Shown piece by piece: positions 1 to 8,420 of a stretch of DNA of 60,152 bases. Numbering within the stretch: position 1 is the stretch's first letter; every line of letters begins with the position of its first letter. The translations under genes were made by a program, and so were the position numbers. Origin of the DNA: Alphaproteobacteria bacterium (GTDB taxonomy: Bacteria; Pseudomonadota; Alphaproteobacteria; Rhizobiales; Hyphomicrobiaceae); contig JAGVSR010000118.1 in NCBI GenBank assembly GCA_019137195.1, positions 1-60,152 on the forward strand. The letters run 5' to 3'. The notes under the pieces were generated by a model. It searched no databases. It was not told where the DNA came from and saw nothing but the letters and a program-made list of their open reading frames with translations.

Positions 1-120
1 GGAGCACACTCCCCGCCCTTCCCGGCCTGATGTTGATCGCCCTCATGACCCGATGCTTTCCCGGTGTCCATCGCGCGTCTCACCGCTGGCGGAGAGGGCG
101 AGGGAGCTCGTTGACGCGCT

Positions 121-159
121 CCCTCTCCCCGTCGCAAGTGCAGAGCGACAGGGAGAGGG
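121..159. repeat. Palindromic intergenic element, possible terminator
   Basis: Bases 121-135 and 145-159 form an inverted repeat matching at 14 of 15 positions, with a 9-base loop. A third purine-rich arm at about 91-106 can pair instead with bases 118-130, so the element can fold in two ways. It lies just past the stop of the minus-strand binding-protein gene, which fits a rho-independent-like stem without a T-run. Such CCCTCTCCCC/GGGGAGAGGG palindromes are often dispersed intergenic repeats; that part is general knowledge, not shown here. Confidence 0.5.
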
Positions 160-172
160 GATCAGACGTGCA

Positions 173-1234
173 TTACAGCTTGCCGTCGGCAGCGGCCTGC
201 ATGTAGGTCGCGTCGTAGCGGAGCTTCACGTTCTTGGCGTCGCCGAAGACAGTCTTGTCGGGGAACTCGATGCCGACGGCGCCGGCCGACTTGGCATCCT
301 TGCCGAGAAGAGCCTTGTCGAACAGGAAGGCGGAGACCTTCTCGGACGTGGCCTTCAACTCCGCGCCGTTGACGAACGCGAGTGCATCCTTGGGCGCAGA
401 GAAAAGCTTGGTGGTGGCAAGCTGCTCGTCGAAGCCCGGGACGTCGGTGCCGGACGCTGTCGCCATCGACTCCTTGGCAGACTTGTCCTCTGCAAGCGCT
501 TTCATGGTGTCGTACCAGATGCCGACGAGCGCCTTGCCGAAGGCCGGGTTGTCCTTCAGCACCTCGGTGTTGGCGACCATAAGGTCGATGATTTCTCCAG
601 GAATTTGCGAGCTGTCGAACACCTTCTTGGCGTCGGGCTCGCCGAGGATGGTCGAGACGATCGGCTTCCACGTGACGACGGCGGTGACCTCGGGCGTCTT
701 GTAGGCGGCGGCCATGTCGGCGTCTGACGTATTGACGACCTTGACGTCCTTCTCGGCGAGCTTCACGCTTTCGAGGGCACGCGCAAGCAGGTAGTGAGAA
801 ACCGAGAACTCGACCAGGTTGACGGTCTGACCCTTGATGTCTGCAAGCTTGTCCTTGCCCTTGAGGATCACCGCGTCGTTGCCGTTCGAGAAGTCCCCGA
901 CAACGACTGCGGTGGTATCGACACCGCCCGCGGCCGGGATTGAGAGCGCATCCATGTTGGTGACGGTGACGGCGTCGAAGGCGCCGGCCGTGTACTGGTT
1001 GATGCTCTCGACGTAGTCGTTGAACTGCTTGACCTCGATCGAAAGGCCGTACTTGTCGGCCCACTTCTTCACGATGCCGCTGTCGGCGGCGTAACCCCAC
1101 GGCATCCAGCCGACGTAGATCGACCACGCGACCTTGAAGTCCTTCTTGGCGGCAGCGCTCGCGGCTCCCGGCGCAAGCGCCAGCGCGGCGAGGGCCGCAA
1201 GGGACACGCCGAGCGTTCTGAGACGGCTTCGCAT
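173..1234 (-). CDS. ABC transporter periplasmic substrate-binding protein (NitT/TauT-like, urea-carboxylase-associated type)
   Basis: A 353-residue periplasmic binding protein for an ABC importer. Residues 1 to about 26 form a signal peptide (positive start, Ala/Leu core, ASA-type cleavage). The mature start, with its YVGWMPWGYA motif and later NMDALSIPAAGGVDTTAVVV stretch, is characteristic of the NitT/TauT/SsuA fold and in particular of the group found beside urea carboxylase genes. The ligand is therefore probably a small nitrogen compound, but no urea carboxylase gene lies in the window. The ATG at 1234 was chosen because it has a GGAG ribosome site 8 bases upstream and starts the signal peptide; the frame stays open further upstream. 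Permease and ATPase genes would be expected downstream, left of the window. Confidence 0.85.
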   Translation of the reverse strand: MRSRLRTLGVSLAALAALALAPGAASAAAKKDFKVAWSIYVGWMPWGYAADSGIVKKWADKYGLSIEVKQFNDYVESINQYTAGAFDAVTVTNMDALSIPAAGGVDTTAVVVGDFSNGNDAVILKGKDKLADIKGQTVNLVEFSVSHYLLARALESVKLAEKDVKVVNTSDADMAAAYKTPEVTAVVTWKPIVSTILGEPDAKKVFDSSQIPGEIIDLMVANTEVLKDNPAFGKALVGIWYDTMKALAEDKSAKESMATASGTDVPGFDEQLATTKLFSAPKDALAFVNGAELKATSEKVSAFLFDKALLGKDAKSAGAVGIEFPDKTVFGDAKNVKLRYDATYMQAAADGKL

Positions 1235-1942
1235 GATGATCTCCTGTTCAAACAGATCGTGGCACCTTGGCCGCGAGAAACATGGAGATCGGGCGTGGAG
1301 CGGCACGCGACAAAGTGGAGGCCGTCCGCCCGAATGCCAAGGCATCTCGCGGCTGGTCTCCCGGGCTTTTGTCCCGCCGTGGCTCCTGGTGCGCGGTGTC
1401 AGCACCAGGGAGAGCCTCTCTCGGACCAGCGCTGCAGGTGCCCTGCAGCCGGAACCCTAGAGGCGTTATGCCGATCGCAATTGCAGAGAGCGTGCCAAGG
1501 CAGATTGCCTCGATTTTCAGGGACTTTTCCGCTGGCGATTTGCGGGCCGTGCGCAAGGCCCGGGCAACAAGCTCATGTTTTAGGCGCGCATCGCGACGTT
1601 GCGGCAGGGAGAGGCCAGCTTGAGGTACCTAAGGTGATCTCATCGACGCGACGCGGCCAGCGTGGCTTAGCCGAGCCGTCTCCGCACGGGCGGGCACGCC
1701 CGACACCGGCGTCGGCAGGCGATTGAAAATTCCTGCGCTTTGAAGGGACTATCGGGATTCTCGCGCGTGCCGGCAACGGCCGGTTGCAGTCAATGAATTC
1801 CGGTTGCGAGCGAGAGGTTAGGCGTGGGAAAATGAATGCCTTGAAGCCGTTCCCCGATACCGGCCGGCCAAGCGCCACCACGGCCGGGAGGGATGTTGCG
1901 GCCAGCAACCCAAACGACATCGCGGACGACGGGGAGCGCGTC
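1235..1942. other. Divergent intergenic region without a recognised gene
   Basis: About 700 bases between the divergent binding-protein and lipoprotein genes. Open frames here lack family features and a good ribosome site. It presumably holds the promoters of both genes. A GC-rich stretch near 1690-1720 can form short stems, but no specific operator, riboswitch or RNA gene was recognised. Confidence 0.5.
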
Positions 1943-3607
1943 ATGAAGAGCAAATCCACCTCCTCGCGGGCTTTGAGGCAGGTCGCCGGCGCGACACTGC
2001 TGCTGATCATGTCTTGCCCCCAGCAGGATGCCCGTGCCGGGACGGCCGACCTGTGGGATACCAGGGTGTCGATCCAGGACGAGTGCCCGGTCACCGGCAA
2101 GGAGCAGCTTCCGCAAGAGCGGGCGCTGGTGCCGGTGCTTGCGACGGCCGGCCTGTCGCTGTTCCAGGCCCTCCTGCCGAAGGCCATCGACGTCGGGCTC
2201 ACGTATGCTGCGTCGGAGGCCAAGAAGTCTGCCCGTGAGGACAATTCGATCATCGAGGCGGCCGGTCTCGGCTGGGTCGACGGGTTCTACGAGATGGACC
2301 TCGGCCGCGGCACGACGTCGGAGGTCGCGAGCTGGCTCGCCAACAAGTGCCTCGTCGTGTCGCGGGGGCTCTATGCCTCGAGCGAGGTCGCCGCCACCTT
2401 CACGCAGCGGCCCTGGAAGGACAAAGACGTCGAAGCGCGCCTTTTCAAGCTCGGCCTGAAGCGCGATCCCGGCATCTATCTGGAGGCGCGATTCCGTGTC
2501 TCGCCCGATGGCACGCATTTCCGGGTCGAGCCGATCCGCTTCTTCTTCGACCGAGCGTTGCACGATGGCACGCAGCCGACGCAAGAGTTCGACCTCGCCT
2601 TCGAGTTCAAGTTCCAGACGCCGTCGAGCGAAGGCCGCGGCGCCTCGTTCGCGCTCGGCAATCTCATTCTACGCGGCGTGATCAAGGGCGAGCACTTGAA
2701 GGAGGAGGCACTCGTCGTGTCCTCGACAGGCTGGATGCCGATTCTGCCGCGGACGCCCGAAATCGCGTCGGTATCGGAGCGCGTGACGGCACTCTATGCT
2801 GCCCGCGACCGGCTCAAGAAAGAGGCTTCCGAGACCGAGCAGGAGCTCGGCGAGCTCTCTGCCGCGTGGGCCCCGCAGAGCGGCGCGCCCCAGAACGGCA
2901 GCCGCACCAAGCTCTTCAAGTCCGTCGGCGACGAGGCCGAGCGAGAGCTTGCCAACGAGGACCTCGACGACGCCGTGTTCGAGGCCATGCTGAAAACACC
3001 CACTGCCGCGGACGGCGGCGAGCCGCGGGAGCTGACCGAGCTCGACCGGGCGCGCCGCGTGCTCGCCCACAGCCGCAGGAAGAGCGAGCTCAGAAATCGC
3101 AAGGAGAAGGCCGACCGTGCGCTTGAGCGCCTCGCGCTCGCCGAGATCAGGCGCATGGATCTCGAGGCGGTCGAAGCCCAGATCGCCGAGCTCGAGAGCA
3201 AGCCCCTGGTGTTTGCTCCGGTCAACATCGTGGTCTCGATCAAGGAACAGATCAGCAAGCCCGAGAACCGCTTTCTCATGACTGCAGCCGAGATTCTCGA
3301 GGGCTCGCACGAGGCGGTGAGAGACGTCATCACCGCGAACCTGACGCCGGCCGGCCGCGAGCAGCAGCGCAAGGAGCAGGTGGAGGAGATTGCCGAACGG
3401 GCCAGCCTCGTCATGGCCGCGATGGAGACGAAGCGGCTCGCCGACGAGAAGGATCTCGCGTGGAAGGCCTTGCCGTCCGCCGCGTCGCCCCTCGACAAGG
3501 TCAACGCCAAGAGTGCGCTCGAGCAGGCGCGCGTGCAGGCGAACATCGCGGCGCTACGGGCTGGTCTCACGCCGCCCTTCAAGGAGGCGTTCGGCGGAGC
3601 GCAGTGA
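1943..3607 (+). CDS. Unknown secreted coiled-coil protein, possible lipoprotein
   Basis: A 554-residue exported protein that I do not recognise. The ATG at 1943 follows a GGGGAG site by 7 bases and begins a signal sequence. This ends either in a lipobox-like IMSC with Cys25 as the lipidated residue, or in an ARA-type signal peptidase I site a few residues on. Residues of about 45-260 look globular (many aromatic and Gly residues, alternating strands). Residues of about 275-480 are rich in Glu, Arg, Lys, Leu and Ala with heptad-like spacing, so they probably form long helices or coiled coil. It stands alone: the genes on both sides have separate intergenic spaces. An envelope or periplasmic structural role is possible but unproven. 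Confidence 0.6.
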   Translation: MKSKSTSSRALRQVAGATLLLIMSCPQQDARAGTADLWDTRVSIQDECPVTGKEQLPQERALVPVLATAGLSLFQALLPKAIDVGLTYAASEAKKSAREDNSIIEAAGLGWVDGFYEMDLGRGTTSEVASWLANKCLVVSRGLYASSEVAATFTQRPWKDKDVEARLFKLGLKRDPGIYLEARFRVSPDGTHFRVEPIRFFFDRALHDGTQPTQEFDLAFEFKFQTPSSEGRGASFALGNLILRGVIKGEHLKEEALVVSSTGWMPILPRTPEIASVSERVTALYAARDRLKKEASETEQELGELSAAWAPQSGAPQNGSRTKLFKSVGDEAERELANEDLDDAVFEAMLKTPTAADGGEPRELTELDRARRVLAHSRRKSELRNRKEKADRALERLALAEIRRMDLEAVEAQIAELESKPLVFAPVNIVVSIKEQISKPENRFLMTAAEILEGSHEAVRDVITANLTPAGREQQRKEQVEEIAERASLVMAAMETKRLADEKDLAWKALPSAASPLDKVNAKSALEQARVQANIAALRAGLTPPFKEAFGGAQ

Positions 3608-3988
3608 GGCCCGCGCGCGCCCGGAATCCTACACGCTCGCGGGAGGGAGATGCGAGCAAGCGGCACGAACGCTCTGGGCGGCTTTGCTCTTCCGAGTAAG
3701 CCGACCGCCGTTGGCAACGGACCATCGACCGCTTGCAACGGCATTCCCGCTGGCGCCGGCCGTACGATCGGCCCCGGGAAGCGGGCGTTGCCGGGGCTCT
3801 CGCCTGCAAACCTCATCGGGCCAAGGCCTCTCGGGGCCGAGATCCGGATCGGGCCGGCGGGGAGCGTGTCAGAGGCCGGCGATGCGGCATCAGGAGCGGC
3901 GCCTTGCGCGACGAGGCTGCGCTGCCTAGGTTGTGCTCACGGTGGCGCCGACCGCTAAGAGCCCGCCCTCCCCTCAGCGACGAACGGC
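3608..3988. other. Intergenic region, nothing recognised
   Basis: About 380 GC-rich bases between the lipoprotein gene and the ABC operon. The open frames present have no recognisable protein features. The region presumably includes the promoter of the three-gene ABC operon that follows. Confidence 0.45.
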
Positions 3989-4657
3989 ATGCCCCTCCTT
4001 TCCGTCCGGCACATCGAGAAGACCTACGTGACCGGCGAAGGCCGGCTCGAGGTCCTGAAGGATGTGTCGCTCGAGCTCGAGACTGGTGTCAGCATGGCGC
4101 TGACGGGGGAATCGGGCAGCGGCAAGAGCACGCTCCTGCATCTCGCTGCCGGCCTCGACCGGCCGGACTCAGGCGAGATCTGCATCGACGGTCAACCGAT
4201 CTCGCGCCTCCCGGACGCGGAGCTCGCGGCGCTCAGGCGCTCCACAGTCGCGATGGTGTTCCAGCAGTTCAACCTCATCCCGTCGCTCGATGTGGCGTCG
4301 AACCTGTCGTTCCAGGCACGGCTTGCCAGACGGTACGACGCCGCTTGGCTCGACACGGTGGCCTCCCGGCTCGGGCTCGGCCAGTGCCTCGCCCGCTATC
4401 CCGAGCAGCTCTCGGGCGGACAGCAGCAGCGGGTCGCCATTGGGCGCGCGCTGGCCGTGCGGCCGAGGCTTCTGCTTGCTGACGAGCCGACTGGCAATCT
4501 CGACGAGGCGACCGGCGACGAGGTACTCGGCCTCATGCTGTCGCTCGTGAGAACGAGCGGCAGTGCCCTCCTCATGGCCACGCACTCGATGCGCCTCGCG
4601 GCAAAGCTCGACCGCCACGTCCACCTGCACCTGGGGCGTCTTGCGCCATGCACATGA
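3989..4657 (+). CDS. ABC transporter ATP-binding protein (LolD/MacB/AttE type)
   Basis: A 222-residue cytoplasmic ATPase of the LolD/MacB group that powers FtsX-type permeases. Walker A GESGSGKST is at residues 40-48, the Q-loop in VFQQFN near 100, the signature LSGGQQQR at 141-148, Walker B LLLADEP at 161-167 and the switch His in ATHS near 197. All motifs are intact and the length is normal. The last 10 bases overlap the start of the permease gene, so the two are translationally coupled. With the lipocalin-like gene that follows, the set resembles AttEFGH-type operons that act on lipids or lipoproteins at the inner membrane; the substrate is not known. Confidence 0.9.
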   Translation: MPLLSVRHIEKTYVTGEGRLEVLKDVSLELETGVSMALTGESGSGKSTLLHLAAGLDRPDSGEICIDGQPISRLPDAELAALRRSTVAMVFQQFNLIPSLDVASNLSFQARLARRYDAAWLDTVASRLGLGQCLARYPEQLSGGQQQRVAIGRALAVRPRLLLADEPTGNLDEATGDEVLGLMLSLVRTSGSALLMATHSMRLAAKLDRHVHLHLGRLAPCT

Positions 4658-7053
4658 CCGCCATGACCGCACTCCTCTCTCACTGGCGGCGGCGGCCGAT
4701 CCAGCTGCTGACGCTCGTCGTTGGGCTCGCGCTCGCGACGGCGCTGTGGTCGGCGGTCGAAGCGATCAACGCGGAGGCGAGGGCAAGCTACGCGCGAGCA
4801 GCGGCGCTGCTCGGACAGAACCGGCTCGATGGGCTTGCGAGCGTGGATGGCCGGCGGCTCGACGAGGCAATCTTCGTGAAGCTCCGCAGGGCAGGGTGGC
4901 TCGTCTCGCCAATGCTCGAGGGCGTGCGCCGGTTCGGCAGCGCGCGCATCAAGGTACTCGGCATCGACCCACTGACGCTGCCGGCCGAGGCACAGGCGGC
5001 GCTCTCCTCGCCCGGTTCTCTCGCCGGGTTCCTGTCGCGCTCGGGGCTCGTCTTGGCGGCACCAGAGACGGCAGACAAGCTGCGGGGCATGGTCACGCAG
5101 GAGATACGAGAGGCCGCAGACGTTCCGCCAGGCGTCGCCATCACCGACATCGGCCAGGCACAGGCGCTTCTCGATGCACCGGGTCAGATCTCGCGTCTCG
5201 TTCTTGCGCCCGAGCAGCCGATGGGCCAACCGCCGCTCGAGACGCTGGCGCCGGAGCTCGTTCGCAAGGCGCCCTCGGCGGCCGGAGACATCGCGCGTCT
5301 CACCGACAGCTTGCACTTGAACCTGAAGGCGTTCGGTCTTCTATCTTTCGCCGTCGGGCTTTTCATCGTGCATGCGACCATAGGGCTCGCGTTCGAGCAA
5401 CGGCGGCCACTCGTGCGCACGCTGCGTGCGCTCGGCGTGCCGGGACGGACGCTGATGGGCCTGATGCTTGCGGAGCTCGCATTGCTTGCCGTGGCCGGTG
5501 GCGTCATCGGTGTCGCACTCGGCTACGCCGTTGCGGCGGCGCTGCTCCCCGACGTCGCGGCGACGCTCAGCGGTCTCTACGGGGCCAGCGTCGCCGGATC
5601 GCTCACGCTGCGCGGCTCGTCGGTAGCGGAGGCGCTTGCCATGGCGCTCGCGGGCACGCTGATGGCTGCCGGGCAAGGACTGTGGCGGCTCACGTCCCTG
5701 CCGCTCCTCGTCTCGGCCCAGCCGCAAGCGTGGCTCGGCGCGTCCGAGCGCGTGCTCAGGCTGCAGATCGCGGCGGCCGCCGTGCTCTATGCCGTTGCGG
5801 GGGCAATCCACGCGTTCGGCACCGGTCTCTTCTGGGGCTTCGTTCTGATGGGCGTCGTGCTGCTTGCCTCTGCGCTCGCTCTCCCCTGGCTCCTGATGCT
5901 GGTATTGACGGCCGGCGCGCGCCTCTCCGCCGGACCGCTCCAGCAGTGGTTCTGGGCCGACACCCGTCAGCAGCTTTCGGGCCTGTCGCTGGCACTGATG
6001 GCATTGCTGCTCGCGCTCGCGACCAACGTCGGCGTCGGTACGATGGTGTCGAGCTTCCGTCAGACGTTCGTGGGCTGGCTCGACCAGCGGCTCGCCTCCG
6101 AACTCTACGTCTCGGCCCGGTCGGAGAAGGAGGCGGCTGCGATCGGCGCCTGGCTGGCGGCGAGGGCGGACGCGGTGCTGCCGATCGCCCAAGCGGAGGG
6201 TCAGATCGAGGGTCAGCCAGTCACGATCTATGGCGTCGCCGATCATGCAACCTACCGGGAGCACTGGCCTCTCATCGCGTCAGGCGAGGATACCTGGGAC
6301 AAGGTCGCCAAGGGCCGAGCGGTGCTTGTCAACGAGCAGCTGGCTCGGCGCATGAAGCTCGGCCCGGGTGACACGATCACGATTCCCGGCGGATGGCGGA
6401 CGACGATCGCAGGCATCTACTCGGACTACGGGAACCCGCTCGCCCAGGTCATGATCGGCATCGAGCAGCTGACGAGCCGCTATCCGGAGGCGCAGCGGCT
6501 TCGTTTCGCCGTCCGCGTCGATCCGGCCAAGGCAGCGGTGGTCGCCGGTGACCTGAAAGAGACCTTCGATCTTCCTGAGGAGACCGTCATCGACCAGGCC
6601 GGAGTCAAGGCGCTGTCGATCGCCACCTTCGAGCGCACGTTCACGGTCACGGCCGCTCTCAACGTGCTGACGCTCGGGATCGCGGGGGTGGCGATGCTGG
6701 CAAGTCTGCTCACTCTCGCCTCCATGCGCGTCACCCAGGTCGCGCCCGTATGGGCGATCGGCGTGACGAAGTCGGCGCTCGCAAGGCTCGAGGTCGTCCG
6801 CAGCGCGCTGCTTGCCGCGCTGACGGCTATCGTCTCGGTTCCGCTCGGGCTCGCTCTCGCCTGGGTTCTACTTACGGTCGTCAACGTGGAGGCGTTCGGC
6901 TGGAGGCTGCCGATGTTTCTGTTTCCGAACGAGTGGCTGACGCTCGGCGTCATGGCGATGCTGGCGGCCGTTCTGGCCGCCGCCCTGCCGGCCCTGACGC
7001 TGGCGCGGCTGTCGCCATCGGCGCTGCTCAAGGTCTTCGCCGATGAGCGCTAG
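4648..7053 (+). CDS. FtsX-type ABC transporter permease (double-domain)
   Basis: An 801-residue inner-membrane permease. A first transmembrane helix lies at about residues 19-37 and is followed by a periplasmic domain. A cluster of membrane segments follows at about 225-290 and more at 380-470. A second periplasmic domain lies at about 490-650, and three terminal helices at about 665-795. The two FtsX-like blocks make it a fused AttF/AttG-like or YbbP-like permease rather than a half-size LolC/E. It overlaps the ATPase gene by 10 bases and the next gene by 11. ATG codons at 4654 and 4663 are alternative starts. Confidence 0.85.
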   Translation: MHMTAMTALLSHWRRRPIQLLTLVVGLALATALWSAVEAINAEARASYARAAALLGQNRLDGLASVDGRRLDEAIFVKLRRAGWLVSPMLEGVRRFGSARIKVLGIDPLTLPAEAQAALSSPGSLAGFLSRSGLVLAAPETADKLRGMVTQEIREAADVPPGVAITDIGQAQALLDAPGQISRLVLAPEQPMGQPPLETLAPELVRKAPSAAGDIARLTDSLHLNLKAFGLLSFAVGLFIVHATIGLAFEQRRPLVRTLRALGVPGRTLMGLMLAELALLAVAGGVIGVALGYAVAAALLPDVAATLSGLYGASVAGSLTLRGSSVAEALAMALAGTLMAAGQGLWRLTSLPLLVSAQPQAWLGASERVLRLQIAAAAVLYAVAGAIHAFGTGLFWGFVLMGVVLLASALALPWLLMLVLTAGARLSAGPLQQWFWADTRQQLSGLSLALMALLLALATNVGVGTMVSSFRQTFVGWLDQRLASELYVSARSEKEAAAIGAWLAARADAVLPIAQAEGQIEGQPVTIYGVADHATYREHWPLIASGEDTWDKVAKGRAVLVNEQLARRMKLGPGDTITIPGGWRTTIAGIYSDYGNPLAQVMIGIEQLTSRYPEAQRLRFAVRVDPAKAAVVAGDLKETFDLPEETVIDQAGVKALSIATFERTFTVTAALNVLTLGIAGVAMLASLLTLASMRVTQVAPVWAIGVTKSALARLEVVRSALLAALTAIVSVPLGLALAWVLLTVVNVEAFGWRLPMFLFPNEWLTLGVMAMLAAVLAAALPALTLARLSPSALLKVFADER

Positions 7054-8107
7054 AGGCATCCTTACAGCCGTGGCCGTGACGCTCGCGGCTGGCAGCGCAC
7101 TGGCACAGGGCTTCGCCGGGCTCGGGAATAGCGCCGAAGGCTTTGCGGTGCCGAGGGCTGGCACACCCCTCGCGTTTCCGGCTGACCACGGCGCTCATTG
7201 CGACTTTCGCATCGAGTGGTGGTATCTGACCGCAAACCTAAAGGGGGCGGACGGGCGCGACTACGGCGTGCAGTGGACGCTCTTCCGCTCGGCGCGGGAG
7301 CCAGTCGAGCAGTCTGGCTGGTCGAGTCCACAGACATGGCTCGGACACGCCGCGGTGACGACGGCCACGCAGCACCTCGTATCGGAACGGCTCGCCCGCG
7401 GCGGGATCGGACAGGCGGGTGTCGTCGACTCGCCGTTCTCGGCCTCGATCGACGACTGGTCCATGGCAAGCCGGGCCGAAGCCGGAGCTGATCCTCTGTC
7501 CCGGCTCGAGCTCGATGCGTCCGGTACAGACTTCACGTACGCCCTTTCGCTCACGGCGGCGGGTCCGCTGGTGCTGCACGGGGAGGGCGGCTATTCGGTA
7601 AAGTCGAACAAAGGGCAGGCGAGCTACTACTATTCGCAACCGTTCTACCGGGTGATCGGAACGGTCACTCTCGCCACAGGACCGATCGAGGTCAGCGGCG
7701 AGGCATGGCTCGACCATGAGTGGTCGTCTCAGCCCCTGGCAGCCGACCAGACCGGCTGGGACTGGTTGTCACTCCACATCAACACGGGCGAGAAGCTGAT
7801 GGGCTTCCGCTTGAGAGACGGCGGGCAAGGCTTCACGTCGGCAACCTGGATCGGTCGCGACGGCAATGCCGCGGCGCTGCCACCCGGCGCGCTGACGCTC
7901 ACGCCGCTGGCCTCGACCGAGATTGCGGGACGCAGTCTTCCGACGCGATGGCGGGTGGAGTTGCCGTCGAAGGGCCTCGTCATCGAGACGAGGCCGCTCA
8001 ATCCTCAAGCCTGGATGACGACGCAGATCCCCTACTGGGAGGGTCCGGTGCTCTTCAGCGGCACGGCCTCGGGCCAAGGGTATCTCGAGATGACGGGGTA
8101 CGAGTAG
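7043..8107 (+). CDS. AttH/CrtC-like lipocalin-family exported protein
   Basis: A 354-residue exported protein of the AttH/carotenoid-1,2-hydratase-like family (twin lipocalin-like barrels). Residues 1-22 form a signal peptide ending in ALA-Q. The family hallmark EWWYLTANL, following a His-rich PADHGAHCDF segment, is at about residues 49-62, and a second hallmark AWLDHEWSSQ sits near 225. Most AttH-like proteins are linked to ABC permease operons and are not proven hydratases, so I infer a lipid-handling role. It is the third gene of the ATPase-permease operon and overlaps the permease stop by 11 bases. Confidence 0.85.
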   Translation: MSARGILTAVAVTLAAGSALAQGFAGLGNSAEGFAVPRAGTPLAFPADHGAHCDFRIEWWYLTANLKGADGRDYGVQWTLFRSAREPVEQSGWSSPQTWLGHAAVTTATQHLVSERLARGGIGQAGVVDSPFSASIDDWSMASRAEAGADPLSRLELDASGTDFTYALSLTAAGPLVLHGEGGYSVKSNKGQASYYYSQPFYRVIGTVTLATGPIEVSGEAWLDHEWSSQPLAADQTGWDWLSLHINTGEKLMGFRLRDGGQGFTSATWIGRDGNAAALPPGALTLTPLASTEIAGRSLPTRWRVELPSKGLVIETRPLNPQAWMTTQIPYWEGPVLFSGTASGQGYLEMTGYE

Positions 8108-8420
8108 AAGACTGTGCGAGGGCGGTTCTCTGTCGCGCACTCCGAGCAGGGGGAAGAGCCTGGCGCCGGCTCTCACCACGTGCCCGGGGCGGGCGGGAGG
8201 GCGGCGGTGGGGAGAGCAGTCAGTCGCTGATCGACGGATCATCGGACCGCTCGGACGCAGACTTGCGCTCCGATGACATCGGCCGAGGTGTCGAGGCCGC
8301 AGCGATGTTGCGGCGACCAGCATTCCCGGCGATGCATTCCGGCTCGCGCCTGATGCACTCGCTGCAGTTGATACCACGCCACCACGCCTCGGGCGGCAGA
8401 CACGGATGGCCGGGCTTGGG
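8108..8420. other. Convergent intergenic region
   Basis: About 310 bases between two converging genes, GC-rich and without a convincing gene. It contains the hairpin reported separately at 8155-8173. Confidence 0.45.
8155..8173. terminator. Possible bidirectional terminator stem
   Basis: AGAGCC and GGCTCT form a perfect 6-base inverted repeat around a GC-rich 7-base centre, about 50 bases after the lipocalin-like stop and between convergent genes. No T-run follows, so the call rests on position and symmetry only. Confidence 0.3.

Noticed and set aside
7043-8107. Carotenoid 1,2-hydratase (CrtC) as a pigment gene
   Set aside because: No carotenoid genes are near, and the ATPase-permease operon context fits the AttH-like group better.
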